Part shown: positions 23,501 through 34,372 of the stretch, piece after piece
Position numbering within the stretch: the stretch's first letter is position 1
How the letters are laid out: every line of letters starts with the position of its first letter
Assembly (NCBI GenBank): GCA_032988165.1
Contig: JANTQF010000331.1
Location: forward strand, 1 to 39,383
Length of the DNA stretch: 39,383 nt
Direction of reading: 5' to 3'
From: Emmonsiellopsis sp. PD_33
Taxonomy: Eukaryota > Ascomycota > Eurotiomycetes > Onygenales > Ajellomycetaceae
Translations under genes and position numbers: made by a program
Notes under the pieces: model-generated
Databases searched by the model: none
What the model was told of the DNA's origin: nothing
The model's input: only the letters and a program-made list of their open reading frames with translations

Positions 23501-26500
23501 TCTTAGGCAGTGTTATGTTCTTTTTGAGAGAGATATGCATCTATTCATCCTGTGAAATATCTATAAACTCACCATGATCTATAAATATATCTTTAAATTC
23601 TATAATTAGATCTGTGAATATTCTCTTCATCTCTTCATCCTCATGATATATTATAATGCCATTGGATAGAGTGGTCTCATTCTGTCTATTTTAGATAATC
23701 TTTAATTGACTGTCCCTTCATGAAGGTTCTATAATTGCTAGTGTCACAGCCTCATCTACAACATGATATTTATTAGTGAATTTCAGCTCTTATAGGGATC
23801 CCAGCCTTGCACATCTTATTAGTTTCACTGGTTTGTCCATATCATTCCTTGCTTGCATGAATGGCAGTGTGTGGTTAAGTATATAAACATGAAATGTGAG
23901 CTATATATTTAACAGCTTGAATAGATAATCTCTATTATCTGACAGGGTCTTCTTACTATGAATATAAATTAGAATCTTTATCTCTACTCTCAGTAGTATG
24001 GTTACTTCAGCAGCTGTGTACAACAAATAGTAATTCTGATGATTTAGCTTTAAAGCTAATATGAGCTTAATAGTAGCTTCTTAGCATCTCATGAGTCAGG
24101 TAACTTTATTGGGGAAGTCCAAAATGATTCCTTCTGGCCCAAGATTATCAACTCCTAGTAATAGTTTAGCTTGTAGGTTATCAATAATGTGCACCTCAAT
24201 GAATAGACATGCAATGATGGACTTTCCATCTGGGAGTATCATAAGTAGGTGTAAAGAGATGATGACTATCTCTGATGATATAAATTCTTTACTAATTCTC
24301 TGAACTGTAACTAGCTTTAATTGAATTATCTTGACATTTGGATTTTAATTTAGAAGTCATTCCCTGTCTACCAAAGTCATAGTGCAGCCTGAATCTAGAC
24401 ATATATTATCCCCCTTGTCTGATTTCTCCATGAATGCTTTTGCTGTTACATAGTGCTAAAAATGGAATAAGAGGCCATCTAATGAGTATGCCTGTAAGTA
24501 TTTTGATGATATAATTAGTAGAGAAGCATTAACATGCTAGACTGCTAGCTCATTATCCTCTTTATGGTATTCAGTAATGTGATTGTGCAGTTAGTTGTTT
24601 AAGGCAAAGGTGACATTATAATTATAACAGTTATAGGCATTATAGTTATTATTAAAGCCTAAGTATCCTTCAGCTTTATCAGAATGTCTATTGTCATGGT
24701 CATCATCTTGGCAGCTATCATATTAATTGTTATGCTGAGTGTCACAGTCATCTTCATCTTTCATTTCATCTATTCAGTTAACCCTCACTTCTTTATGATG
24801 ATCCTCATACTGATGGTTATCATACTAACATAGAGGTACAGAGTTTCTATAATGAGGTTGATAATTATTATTATAATTATTGTTGCAGTTATTATTTTAA
24901 TAGTTGTTATTATTATAATCTCCTTCATACTTATAGTTCTGGTTGTAGGATCAGCATGGTATACTCAGTGGTTTACAATTAGAATTTCCATTATCTACAT
25001 AATTATCTTACTAGTTGTAAGCATTGTTCTTCTGGTAATTATCTGGGCCATTCTGGGTTCTCAGCTGGTAGCTATAATAAGGTTGTATATTTTTTAGGTG
25101 ATTATTATACTCATAATACTATAATTAGTATTTATCCTCTCAGTTAGCTGACTTTTTCACTAGCTGAGTAATAAACTTCTTAATGATAGTTCTGGGGTCA
25201 GATTCATTAATCATAAGATGTAAGGGTAGATCAAGATGCTTCTAAATGTAGAGTATAAGGATGTTCTTATTATTAGAATGTTTATAATACTTTATAGTAT
25301 ATACTAGTTCTGTGGTAAAAATAGCTACAGACTTTCCATTTCTTACATCCTATATAGTGTAGAATATTTTCTCAAATTTCACCAGAGACTTACTTAAGAG
25401 CATGCAAAAACATATTTCTAATGTCTTACATATCTGGGTTGCACCATCTGGGTGATTCAACAGGCTATAGCAGGTGATATCACTGATTTTCAAGATTCAC
25501 CAGGTGTTAGCAGCTTCATAGAAATAGATTGGTAGGTCCTGTTTTATAATTATAGCATTTCAAGATTAGGCTGCTACTTGTACTTGGGTCATGAAGCTAA
25601 ATACATTATGGTAGTAAGTCTTACTGTTCTTATTCTATATATCATTCATGCCCATGAAGTCTGGCTAGAATATACTAATATCAGTAATCTTTCATAAAGT
25701 ATTTCCAGTGTATGAAGTGTAGTCAGCAGAGTTTCTATTAGTGTCCCAACTCTGCTACATCACTGCTGGACTAGGGTCACAAACTGGGGTTCCTAGTAGG
25801 TTCAGATCTGGTATTAGCTGGCAGCTATTAAGGTTCAGAGTTGGCTGGTAGCTGTTAGGGTCAGGGCTATTATTCTAGTTACTAATACCTAACTTATATA
25901 GAGTTTTTTTGATTATTTAGGCAATGATGCATATTTGCTCAGTAGAGAGTTCATTATCATTCTATGTAGCTAGGGGGATCAAGCTGTTAGAGGTCAGAGT
26001 GTCTATATTCTTATTAGTTATATTTGATGGTTAATGGGGAGGACTAATTAAGTATCTTCTTAAAGGATGTACTAAGGTTAAATTCTGAGTGATATTAGAC
26101 TGATCTGACTAGTAGATGTATTGTAGTGTTTGTAAATTAATTTGCTGAGGTGACTGTGTTTGACTGTGTAGACAATCTAAAAATCTTGTTATTGCTAATG
26201 ATGTAGTTGACTCAGGATATTAATATTATAGATTCTCTGTGATGTCTTTGTTATTACTGATCAAGTTGATTGTGGCTGAAGTTATGATGGTGCAGTTAGA
26301 AAAGAAAGAAGAAGATAGAAGAGAAATGAGGGGAATTTTAGTTTATTTTGATTACTCTGAGTCAGCAACAGCAGCTGCAGATAATCTGGTATCTTCTGTT
26401 GGCAGTTAAGATGATTTATTACCCAATTAGGTAGTTAGTTTTGATTATTGAATCATCAGGAGGTAGACACTGAGTGGGTATGGTATATTTACTGCTTGTT

Positions 26501-27017
26501 TTGATGTAGTTCTTTCTGGTTCTTCTTTAGCAGCTTCTATATTAGCTGATGATTTCTATTTGAATTATTTATTTATTATTATTTTTTCAGTTAATAGTAA
26601 AACTAAGGAAGCTTTGGAGGATTCAGCAGCATTGAATGTAAGCATCTGAGATGCACAAGATTTAGTATAGACTTTATAACTTGAGTCCTTCAGTAGGTAT
26701 TTTATGCCTCTCATGAATCTTCTGATGTCACTTCTAAAAGCTACTTTGTCTATTACTCAGTCTGCTGGATATTTCAGTTGTCCTGTAGTTGAACTCTCCC
26801 CTGTAGCTATAACACTGAAGCTCCACATCCTGGCTCAATCTCCTAGTAGAGTATTTAACTTGGGAGGAGGCTCCAGATAATCTATATTTGCAGTGATGTA
26901 CTTAACTATTAGCTCAACTTGCATGCTAATGAGGGAAATGTAAGTGCCTTTATCAGCAATGTAAGTAATTAATTAGTGGGCAGAGTAAATAGCTTCAATG
27001 GTTAGTTCCATGGACAT
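20511..27017 (-). pseudogene. Element E gag-pol (single frame, about 2,168 codons)
   Basis: This is one continuous minus-strand frame starting at MSMELTIEA (27,017). The protease, RT and chromodomain positions are all exact multiples of three from that start. Gag has an Asn/Tyr/Asp-rich tail at about 24,600-25,100, and I could not find a CCHC knuckle. The retropepsin motif CLDSGC is at about 24,400, with LLLGVDNLGPEG at about 24,090-24,150. RT carries YIDDL at 23,027. RNase H lies at about 22,260-22,560. The integrase zinc-binding region is at about 21,650-21,830, with its last Cys pair now Tyr (YSSY). The catalytic core has LDDE near 21,530, ISDRD near 21,380 and QTDGQSERTNQ near 21,270. The C-terminal chromodomain (PIYEIEKIIDK, then YLVR) is at about 20,555-20,700. 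TAA at 20,511-20,513 ends it. Many RIP-type stops inactivate it. Confidence 0.87.
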
Positions 27018-27123
27018 CTCAGTGATCTATTGTCAGTGAAGGGAGGGTTGGCCCAGTAAAAACTTACAGATAAGGATTGTAGCTCTTCAGTTAACCTGTT
27101 GAACTTGCAGATATACTATTATT

Positions 27124-27284
27124 TGCTATGATAATGTAGGAGGTTATGAAAATGATGTCAAATAAGTTTGATTCTTCTAACTATAGAGAGTTTAGCATTG
27201 ACAATATGTCCAGCCACTGACTAAGCTAAGGGGCAGAACAAGAGATAGCAGGCAGAGCAGGATAGATAGAGCATTTATGTAACA
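27124..27284 (-). repeat. 5' LTR of element E (161 bp)
   Basis: On the minus strand it starts TGTTACATAAATG and ends CATAGCA. The leader between it and the gag start at 27,017 is about 106 bp; no tRNA-complementary site is obvious. Confidence 0.92.
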
Positions 27285-27289
27285 TCACT
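27285..27289. repeat. Right TSD of element E (TCACT)
   Basis: This is the partner of 17,454-17,458. Copy D integrase sequence continues from here. Confidence 0.9.
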
Positions 27290-29925
27290 GTAGGCACATC
27301 TATTTTCACACAGGGTTTAAAGATAATACCTTTACTAAGGTAGTTAATAATGATAAGGATATTCTTGCAGCTATCACTTATGGAGAGATCTACTATAAAA
27401 TTAATAATAATATCACACTAGATACATTTAGAGATCAGAAGAAATTTGAGTAAATCTTAATAATAATCCTATCAGGTAATGATAGATCAGCAGACATTGC
27501 AGTTTCAGGTGAACTGTCAGATGCTTTGAGATATATTAGGCCAGTAGAAATCTTAGAATAAAATTCAGTAGAGTACTTTATAATTTAGATGGTCAGTCAT
27601 TAGAGAATCATAAGTTTCTTGCATGATTTAAGTATATAATAGTTTTGAATTAGAAACTCATCATCTCCTCCAGAAGTATAGTTAGAAGTTAGAGTTTATA
27701 GAGCATTTAGTAATATTAATACAGACTTGGAATTCAGACAGAAAATAATAAGCTTTATCTCAGATAACTTGAGTTATCATTTAAAGGTATTCATTAGAGG
27801 TAGCAGTAGTGTCTCAGAGTTCCTAGAGTAAAGATGAGATAGTCATAATTAGCAGGATAATAGATAAGACATATATTACTCTGTATAGTATTGCTTTGAA
27901 TTCTTTGAGAATCTATAGATCTAGTAGTCTCTATTTATAGTTTACTTAGTGAGCATCAGAGTCTTCAGAAAATATATTCTATTCATATTAAGAGAGAGCA
28001 TCAGTCATAAAGTTCTCTATATCAGAACAGTAATGAATCATAAAATGGAAGTAACTGAGAAATTCAGCCTAGTATATTTAGCATTTAGAGAGTTTATGGG
28101 TCATTATGAAATATCAGAGGTTTTTATGATCTATGACAATTTTGAAGTCTTTCATACTATAGAGTTCAGAGTCCTATTCCTCTAGACATTAGATAATAGT
28201 AAGGAGTTTTTTGTCATAAATCTTATAGTTAGTTTTGACAGAGCTGAGCTTTTTAAATATAAATATACAGAATTGTAGGATACCTTCATTATCCCATTAC
28301 ATGAGAGTATTACCTGTAATGTAATCAGAAGAGTCTGTTTCAACCACCATCAGGCAGTTAGAGTTAAATGTAATGAGTATTGAAATGAAGATGAACATCT
28401 ACTTAAGATGTATAAATATCTTATCTGCTTTCTTAGACCATTAAAATTACTGGTCTTTATGTGTGAGATCAGTTAGTAATTAAATGATATCAGAAAAATC
28501 TCAAATGAAGTATCAGTAGAAATTTATGAATTCTAAGAAGCCTTATATACCTTTTACAGTCATAGAGGCCTCCCATTCAAGGATAGTAGTGATCTTCTTG
28601 GGGTTCATATAGACTCCCTTCCCTACCTCTATAATGAAGCTAAGGTAGATCATCTCTTGAACTTTAAAGGTAGATTTATTAATGTTGATTGGAAGATCAT
28701 ATTCATAGAGGTAGATGAGGACTTTTCAGATATACTTTTAATATTACTTATGAGATCCATCAGTAAAGATGAGAATGTCATCAAGGTAGGTAGAAGCAAA
28801 TTCATCTAAATAGTCTCATAAGGCCTAGTTGATGTATTTCTGGAAGGTGCTTAGAGCATTTATAAGGCTAAAGAGGATAACTATCCATTCAAATAGATTA
28901 TATCTCATGTAAAAGATAGTTAGCCATTCATCTTCTTCTGCAATTTAGATTTTATAGAACACAGAAATGACATCCAGCTTTATGAACTACTTAGCTCAGT
29001 CAATTCATTTAAGAGTCTCATTGATTAATAGTAGCAGGTAATAATCTTTTCAGATGAGGCAGTTAAGGCCCTAATAGTCAATATAGAATTAGAGGTCTTT
29101 ACCTGGCTTTTTCATAAAGAACACAGGTGCACCCACAGGTAAATTACTAACTCAGATGAAACTCTTATCCAGAACATCATTAAGAGTCTTGCAGAGCACA
29201 AGCAGTTCATCACATAATATATTGTATAGTAGTCTTCAGGGCAGCTGAGAATCTTTGCTATCTATCTTCTCAAGTTCAATATAATAATTATGTATATTAT
29301 AGAATAGTAGGAGCTTCTCAGCAGCCTTATAATTAAAAACATCAAGAAATTCATGATATTATAGAGGGAGAATTATCATAGAGTCAGTCTTTAGCTTCTT
29401 AGAGAGTTATGAGAGAGCCTTCTCTATATCAGCCATGTTAGCAGTGAAGATTTCAATGGGAGATTGAGACTTAAATTTCCAATTACAGCTTCAGAGAAGA
29501 TTATAGGTATTAGTAGAGATTTAGTGAAGGTTAGTAGTCTTATGAACATTTTTTTCAGAGACATGAATGCCTCTAGAGAATATAACATATTAATTGTAAG
29601 TATCAATGAGGGCTTAATGTTCAGATAGTCATGATAGATCTAGCATGAAGTTATATAGGAGATTCTTAATCTCATATATATAAGTGTTTTCTCAGAGAAA
29701 TCTACTAATATCAACATTAAGCTTCACCATATTTTGTACAAAGCTGCCTGTATCACCATTGACACCTTCAATCTTTTAGGGGTTAATCAGGATACATGAA
29801 AGGTTATAATAGTTAATCATGTAAAGGTGAATCATTGAATAGTAACAGCAACTACTATCTATCATAACATTCATATTAAAAGAATAATTAACTACAGTAG
29901 GTACAAGAATCATCAGAATAGTTAT
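27285..29925 (-). pseudogene. Copy D pol remnant, part 1 (protease, RT, RNase H, integrase start)
   Basis: It is the minus-strand pol, collinear with copy B. The protease lies near 29,850, the RT active-site region at about 28,777-28,788, RNase H at about 27,970-28,360 and the integrase zinc-binding region at about 27,490-27,650. It is cut at 27,285-27,289 by element E. Stops are frequent and there is no net frameshift, since D is 5,577 bp after removing E. Confidence 0.83.
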
Positions 29926-29948
29926 TTTCTTCTTAAAGGTCTTCCTAT

Positions 29949-31040
29949 CTAACTTTAGGAGCTTCTACTTGTGATTTTATGTAGAAGCTAATCTTTTTTC
30001 AAGTCTAACTTGACATCTTTAAAGTCTTCCTCCTCTTTGAGCTTGATTTGTACATTTACAGACTATATAGGTAGTTTTAGGGGACTATGGGTTCTGTGGC
30101 AGTTAGTAGCTCTATACCCAGATTTATTGTAGTTAATGCAGACACCTCAGGCACAGCAGTTAATAATAGTAGCAGTAATTATATTTAGGATGCAAAATGT
30201 ATTCATACAAGTAGGCTCTATAGGCATTTAGTTTATAGCATTTAGATTCTTCAGCAGAAAGATCTTAGAGAAGACCTCCCTAAAGATGGTAGAGGCATCA
30301 TCATAGATTTAGCCCTGAATAGCCTTAATCTCAGATAGGTTATTCTCTATGCTATGGAGCTTTATATAATATTTGAGGTATATGAGAGGTTCAATAGAGG
30401 TAATGATCTACTACAGAAGTTTGAACTTAATGACCTTTTTAAGTAGGATCTTCTTAACAGTGTCATCCCACAGCTGACTACTAGCTTCCAGAATCTTCTA
30501 ATTAAATTCTAGAAGAAAGACAGAGAATAGATTAGTTTTCTAGTAAATACTATACAGCCAGGTCAGGGTCTTCTGAGCCACTGAAGGGTCAGAGAAAAGA
30601 ATGTCAAGCTGGTTAAGAATGACATTAGAGGTTATAGGAATAAGTTTGACATTAGCCTTTATTTAAGGGTGGAATCAGGTGATAGCAGTGCTAGAGAGTT
30701 AAGTATAGATATACCAAGCCTAGTCAGTAAGAGATCCAATTATAAGGCCATCTAAAGTAATTTTGGCCTCCACACTGAGGTGCCAGACAGGGTATTCAGA
30801 GACTTATTTGCCTGTGAATTTCTCAAGGGTGATAAGTCTTTCTTTTAGATGTCTCAGGAAGTCCTCAAAAGAAGTAATTAGGTGAGTAGGAGTCAGAACA
30901 GAAGCTAAAGTCAGTATAGGCATATAATTTTATTTGGTGATGAGATCAATCTTATTTACAAGCTATTAAATGAAGTTTCAGAATTTAGCATCAGAGCCCT
31001 AAGAAAGAGTGTTGTCTTTACATGGAGGGTTCATATTCAT
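29949..31040 (-). pseudogene. Copy D gag remnant
   Basis: It is the counterpart of B 6,472-7,563. The start ATG corresponds to 31,040 and the terminal TAG (CTA on the plus strand) lies at 29,949-29,951. The zinc-knuckle region is at 30,099-30,140. It is inactivated by transitions. Confidence 0.8.
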
Positions 31041-31337
31041 AATGAATTTAAAAGATTATTTAGATTCAGAAAGTTTGGAGGATTCAGGAAGTTTAAAGGA
31101 TTTAGAAAGTTTGAAGGAAAATCTTATGAGATATCAATATAGACTGTCAGGGCTTTGAGGCCTTTCACTAACATGTTGTCTGGTAGAGCTAAGCTAAGTA
31201 AGTTGTATTTCAGATTTCAGAAGAGTTTACTATATGTGTGGGTTGCATTCAGAAGAATCTACTATACATGCAAATCACATTCAGAGGATAAATATAATAA
31301 GAATCTCTAAGAAGAGATCAAGCAAGTAATTATAAAA

Positions 31338-31591
31338 TGTAATGGGCACACTCTAATAAGTGAATCATACAAGTTATATGCTAGAATTAAGATTATAATC
31401 ATTAGAGAAAGAAAGAAAAAAGGAAAAGAAATCATGAGATTATATAATATAAATAGAAGAGAATTATGTGAGGTCAGAGTGGATAAATGTTCATATGAAG
31501 ACCTGGTTAGAGGTGTCTAATCAGGTAGTTGGAGATTGGGTGAAATTTGGGTGAGCTATGAATATAGAGTATAAGGGTGTAGCTCTTCACA
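31338..31591 (-). repeat. 5' LTR of copy D (254 bp)
   Basis: On the plus strand it starts TGTAATGGGC and ends CTCTTCACA. The length is 254 bp, as in B and C. Confidence 0.93.
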
Positions 31592-31596
31592 CTAAG
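31592..31596. repeat. Right TSD of copy D (CTAAG)
   Basis: It is an exact match to 16,179-16,183. Confidence 0.9.
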
Positions 31597-33779
31597 AAAA
31601 CTTAGACTTCTTAAAATGTTTGAGGCTCAGGCCATTTAAGAATAGTGGCCACACAGTTTTGATCCATTCAAATTCCATTAACCTTAATTATAAAGCCTAG
31701 GAACTCTAGTTCCTTTACAAAGAAAGCATATTTTGATTTCTTTACATAAAGATTATATTACTGAAGTCTTTCCAGCACTTGATGTATGTATTTTTTATGA
31801 TCTTTTTCATTTTTAGAAAAGATCAGGATATCATCAAGATAAATTACACAGTAGATATTAATAAGTTTATGAAGCACTTAGTTAATGTAGGACTAAAATA
31901 TAGCCAGCACATTACATAGTCCTATAGGTATTACATAAAATTTGAAATATCTATATTTCATTTGGAAAGCTATTTTCTATTCATTATCTTTCTTAATGCA
32001 AATATAATAATACACATCTCTAAGATTTAGCTTAGAAAAGCATTTCATCTCACTCAGCCAGTTCATCATCTCTTCAATAAGTGATAGCAGAGTACAGTCC
32101 TTAATAGTTACCCTATTCAAATCCTGATAGTCTATGCAAAGTTGAAGACTACCATTCTTTTTGAGTATAAATAGTATTAGAGCTCCAGCTGAGCTTCATA
32201 AAGGTTGAATTCAATTTTAAGATTACATCTCTTCCAAGAATTTTCATAATGTATCCAGTTCTTTTACAGATAAATTATATAAAGAGCTGTAGGACAGTGA
32301 AGTATCATCAATTAAATTGATTTTATGTACCACTTTTTCCATATCAGCTAATTTTGATGCACCTTTTTCTGAAAAAACAGTAGAAAACTTTTTAAATACA
32401 TTTTGTATATATAGATTCAATGAGGACTCCAATACTTCTATACACAATGTAATTAAGGTTTAATCTGGAGGATCTATATCAATTTCATTACTAATAATAC
32501 AATAAACACAGGGTACATCCTGAATTGTTTTTGCAAACTTCTTGAAACTTTCAATAGTTATTTGATTGTTAGTGAGGTAATAATACCATATTCAAGCAAC
32601 CTAATCAACTAGTGGGTTATTCATTAACATCCACAGCATTCCTAGAATAATATCCTCATCTAACATTTTTATAACTTGATAAGGTAAATCTTTATCAGTT
32701 AAATAGCCTTCTGAATCAGTAGCTTTTATTAAAATCATCTTCAAACCAAATTGGAAATAAAAATCACCTATAGGAAATCAAGCCATGCCTGAAATTTCAG
32801 GAACTTCTCATTTATACTTAGTAAGATACTTTACAGTTACACAATTCACCTGCAACTCAGAATTAAATAGGCAATAAGTTATAATCACACCAGAGGAAGT
32901 ATTAATAAGCATGATAAAATGAAGATGAAGGTCTGAGTATAGTTATTACTAATTAAAAGTATCTTTCATTTGAACTGTAAAGATTTTTGAAATATTCTTA
33001 CTATTCTTTTTCTTCTCTTTATCAGATCAGCAATTCTTTGCATAATGACTAGATTTATTACAATTAAAATAGAGATTCTTATCCTCTCTATTCTTCTACT
33101 TTTTTGAAGAAATATTATTAGTAGACTTAGAAGATAGCTTTAAAATGAATTTATCTCACCTACATTTTATATCCTTCTCATTCACACTGATAACTATAGG
33201 ACACCTGATATTACAAAAATCAGCATCTATATCAGTAGATTGGTTTTACTGAGAAGGTTGTCAGGGTTTCTTCAATTAAGATTGAAGATGAGATGCTAGA
33301 TTAACTAGCTCTATTCAATCTATTAGAATAGTCTGATAATTATTAATAGTATTCTAAATTAAGGGATGTAGCTTAGCATAAAAAAGCTGTATTTATAAGG
33401 TATGAAGGTGATGTTCAAGCTCATTCTAATATTTATTAAAAGAAGCTTTAAAAGTATGAACTGATTGATTCTCTTATTAAACTAGATTATGAAATTGAGA
33501 AGCAGTAAGATAGCTGTAATTATAATGATCTTCAAGTTGATCTATAAGGAACTCTTTAAATTCATTTTAATTAAACATCATCTCTTTATAGTGTAATTCT
33601 GACTTCTTAATACTTCAAGTTATCTTAACTGTTCCTCATAGCTATATCACAGCATACAGAATATAGGCATGATTACAAGAGAATTTTTCAGGAGCTAACT
33701 CATATTTACATTCAAAAAAACAGGTAAATATACAGTACTTATTGATAGATTTTCTATAATAAGGTATTGAATCACCCAT
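31592..33779 (-). pseudogene. G2 gag-pol remnant (Gag, protease, RT)
   Basis: This minus-strand frame starts at the in-frame ATG at 33,779 (MGDSIPYY); more Gag coding may lie upstream, because the frame is largely open beyond it. The zinc knuckle near 33,030-33,070 reads YFNCNKSSHYAKNC, with the first Cys now Tyr. The protease region near 32,900 has INTSSG where DTSSG or DSGASG is expected, so the catalytic Asp has become Asn. RT spans about 31,700-32,210 (KKNGSLQLCIDYQDLN and YLDDILIF at 31,841). Knuckle and RT are in the same frame. The frame runs into copy D at 31,592 and resumes at 16,178. Confidence 0.83.
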
Positions 33780-34151
33780 TTTAATATTATAGTATTTAGA
33801 AAGAGTGATCTTTTCTTATAAGATCTTTATAGATTTATTATGAGTAAAAATAGTATAACTCAATGAGTTATCTAGTTCAGATGTCTCAGAGTCAGAAGGA
33901 GTAGAGGCATCATAATTAGAGTCATAAATCACTATAACTAACTTTAATGTTAATATACTATTAATAGCTTATCTCTATAATAGTCAGAGGAGCAATTCAA
34001 ACTTATAAGACTAGGTAGTAGAAACTTATTACTACTTTATATAATAAGTATAATAGAGATAGTTCTACTTTAATCTTAAGGAGTAAGGGTGAATCAGGGT
34101 ATAAAGGTAAACTGATTAGTAGCATATAGAAATAGAATGAAGTGATACCAA

Positions 34152-34372
34152 TAGATAGAATTGATTAAGAAATAAATCACTGACCCCCAGAATGCTAGGG
34201 GTCAGCTTGTTCTATATATAGGCCTAGGTGGCAATGCAACTATACCACTCTGACATTGACAATATGTATATACTGGCCTGATGTGGCCTGCCACAGGGTT
34301 GGAGAATAATCAAACCAACCTGATCATTAATGCAGTGTAGCAGGCTTCCAGACTTGGCATGCTGTCATGACA
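34152..34372 (-). repeat. Probable 5' LTR of G2 (about 221 bp)
   Basis: On the minus strand it starts TGTCATGACAGCATGCC and would end before TGGTATCAC (34,142-34,150), which resembles a primer-binding site. It contains a TATATA motif (about 34,213-34,222) and a hairpin (TGACCCC at 34,181 with GGGGTCA at 34,198). The partner LTR is not in the window, so both ends are inferred. Confidence 0.5.

Larger units (their letters stand above)
17459..27284 (-). mobile_element. Element E: 9.8-kb Ty3/gypsy chromovirus with an extra ORF
   Basis: It is bounded by two 161-bp LTRs (17,459-17,619 and 27,124-27,284), both with TG...CA ends, and by a perfect TCACT duplication inside the integrase region of copy D. 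On the minus strand it carries one continuous gag-pol frame (27,017-20,511), about 280 bp of spacer, then a second 735-codon frame (20,228-18,021), then about 400 bp before the 3' LTR. The size is large for a fungal Ty3/gypsy element because of that second frame. CpG is absent and stops are many, so it is dead. Only one copy is in the window. Confidence 0.93.
16184..31591 (-). mobile_element. Family 1 Ty3/gypsy copy D, full length, split by element E
   Basis: The span is 15,408 bp; removing E (9,826) and its 5-bp TSD leaves 5,577 bp, which is the family length of 5,569 plus an 8-bp insertion in the 3' LTR. The 5' LTR is 31,338-31,591 and the 3' LTR 16,184-16,445, flanked by perfect CTAAG duplications in G2. 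It is in opposite orientation to A, B and C. Gag and pol are collinear with copy B (B coordinate = 37,512 minus position for the right part, 27,681 minus position for the left part). Confidence 0.94.
31592..34372 (-). mobile_element. Element G2 (oldest Ty3/gypsy layer), 5' part
   Basis: This is the 5' portion of a minus-strand Ty3/gypsy element that hosts copies A, C and D. It comprises a probable 5' LTR (about 34,152-34,372), a leader, and gag-pol in one frame. The element continues at 16,183-15,206 and 4,057-3,952, and its 3' end lies beyond the window or was lost. Family 1 and E are distinct from it in LTR and protein sequence. Confidence 0.82.

Noticed and set aside
24852..25097. Ile/Val-rich 81-codon plus-strand frame resembling a membrane protein
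   Set aside because: It is the reverse strand of the Asn/Tyr-rich tail of the element E Gag, which lies in a 2,168-codon frame.
128..34372. Starship-type cargo element or a CRISPR-like array
   Set aside because: I saw no tyrosine recombinase captain and no array of short regularly spaced repeats. All repeats are explained by LTR elements.
128..34372. Centromere or neocentromere core
   Set aside because: AT-rich nested chromovirus clusters can be centromeric, but one 34-kb nest directly beside rpl3 is equally well a dispersed heterochromatic island. Only CENP-A mapping could decide.
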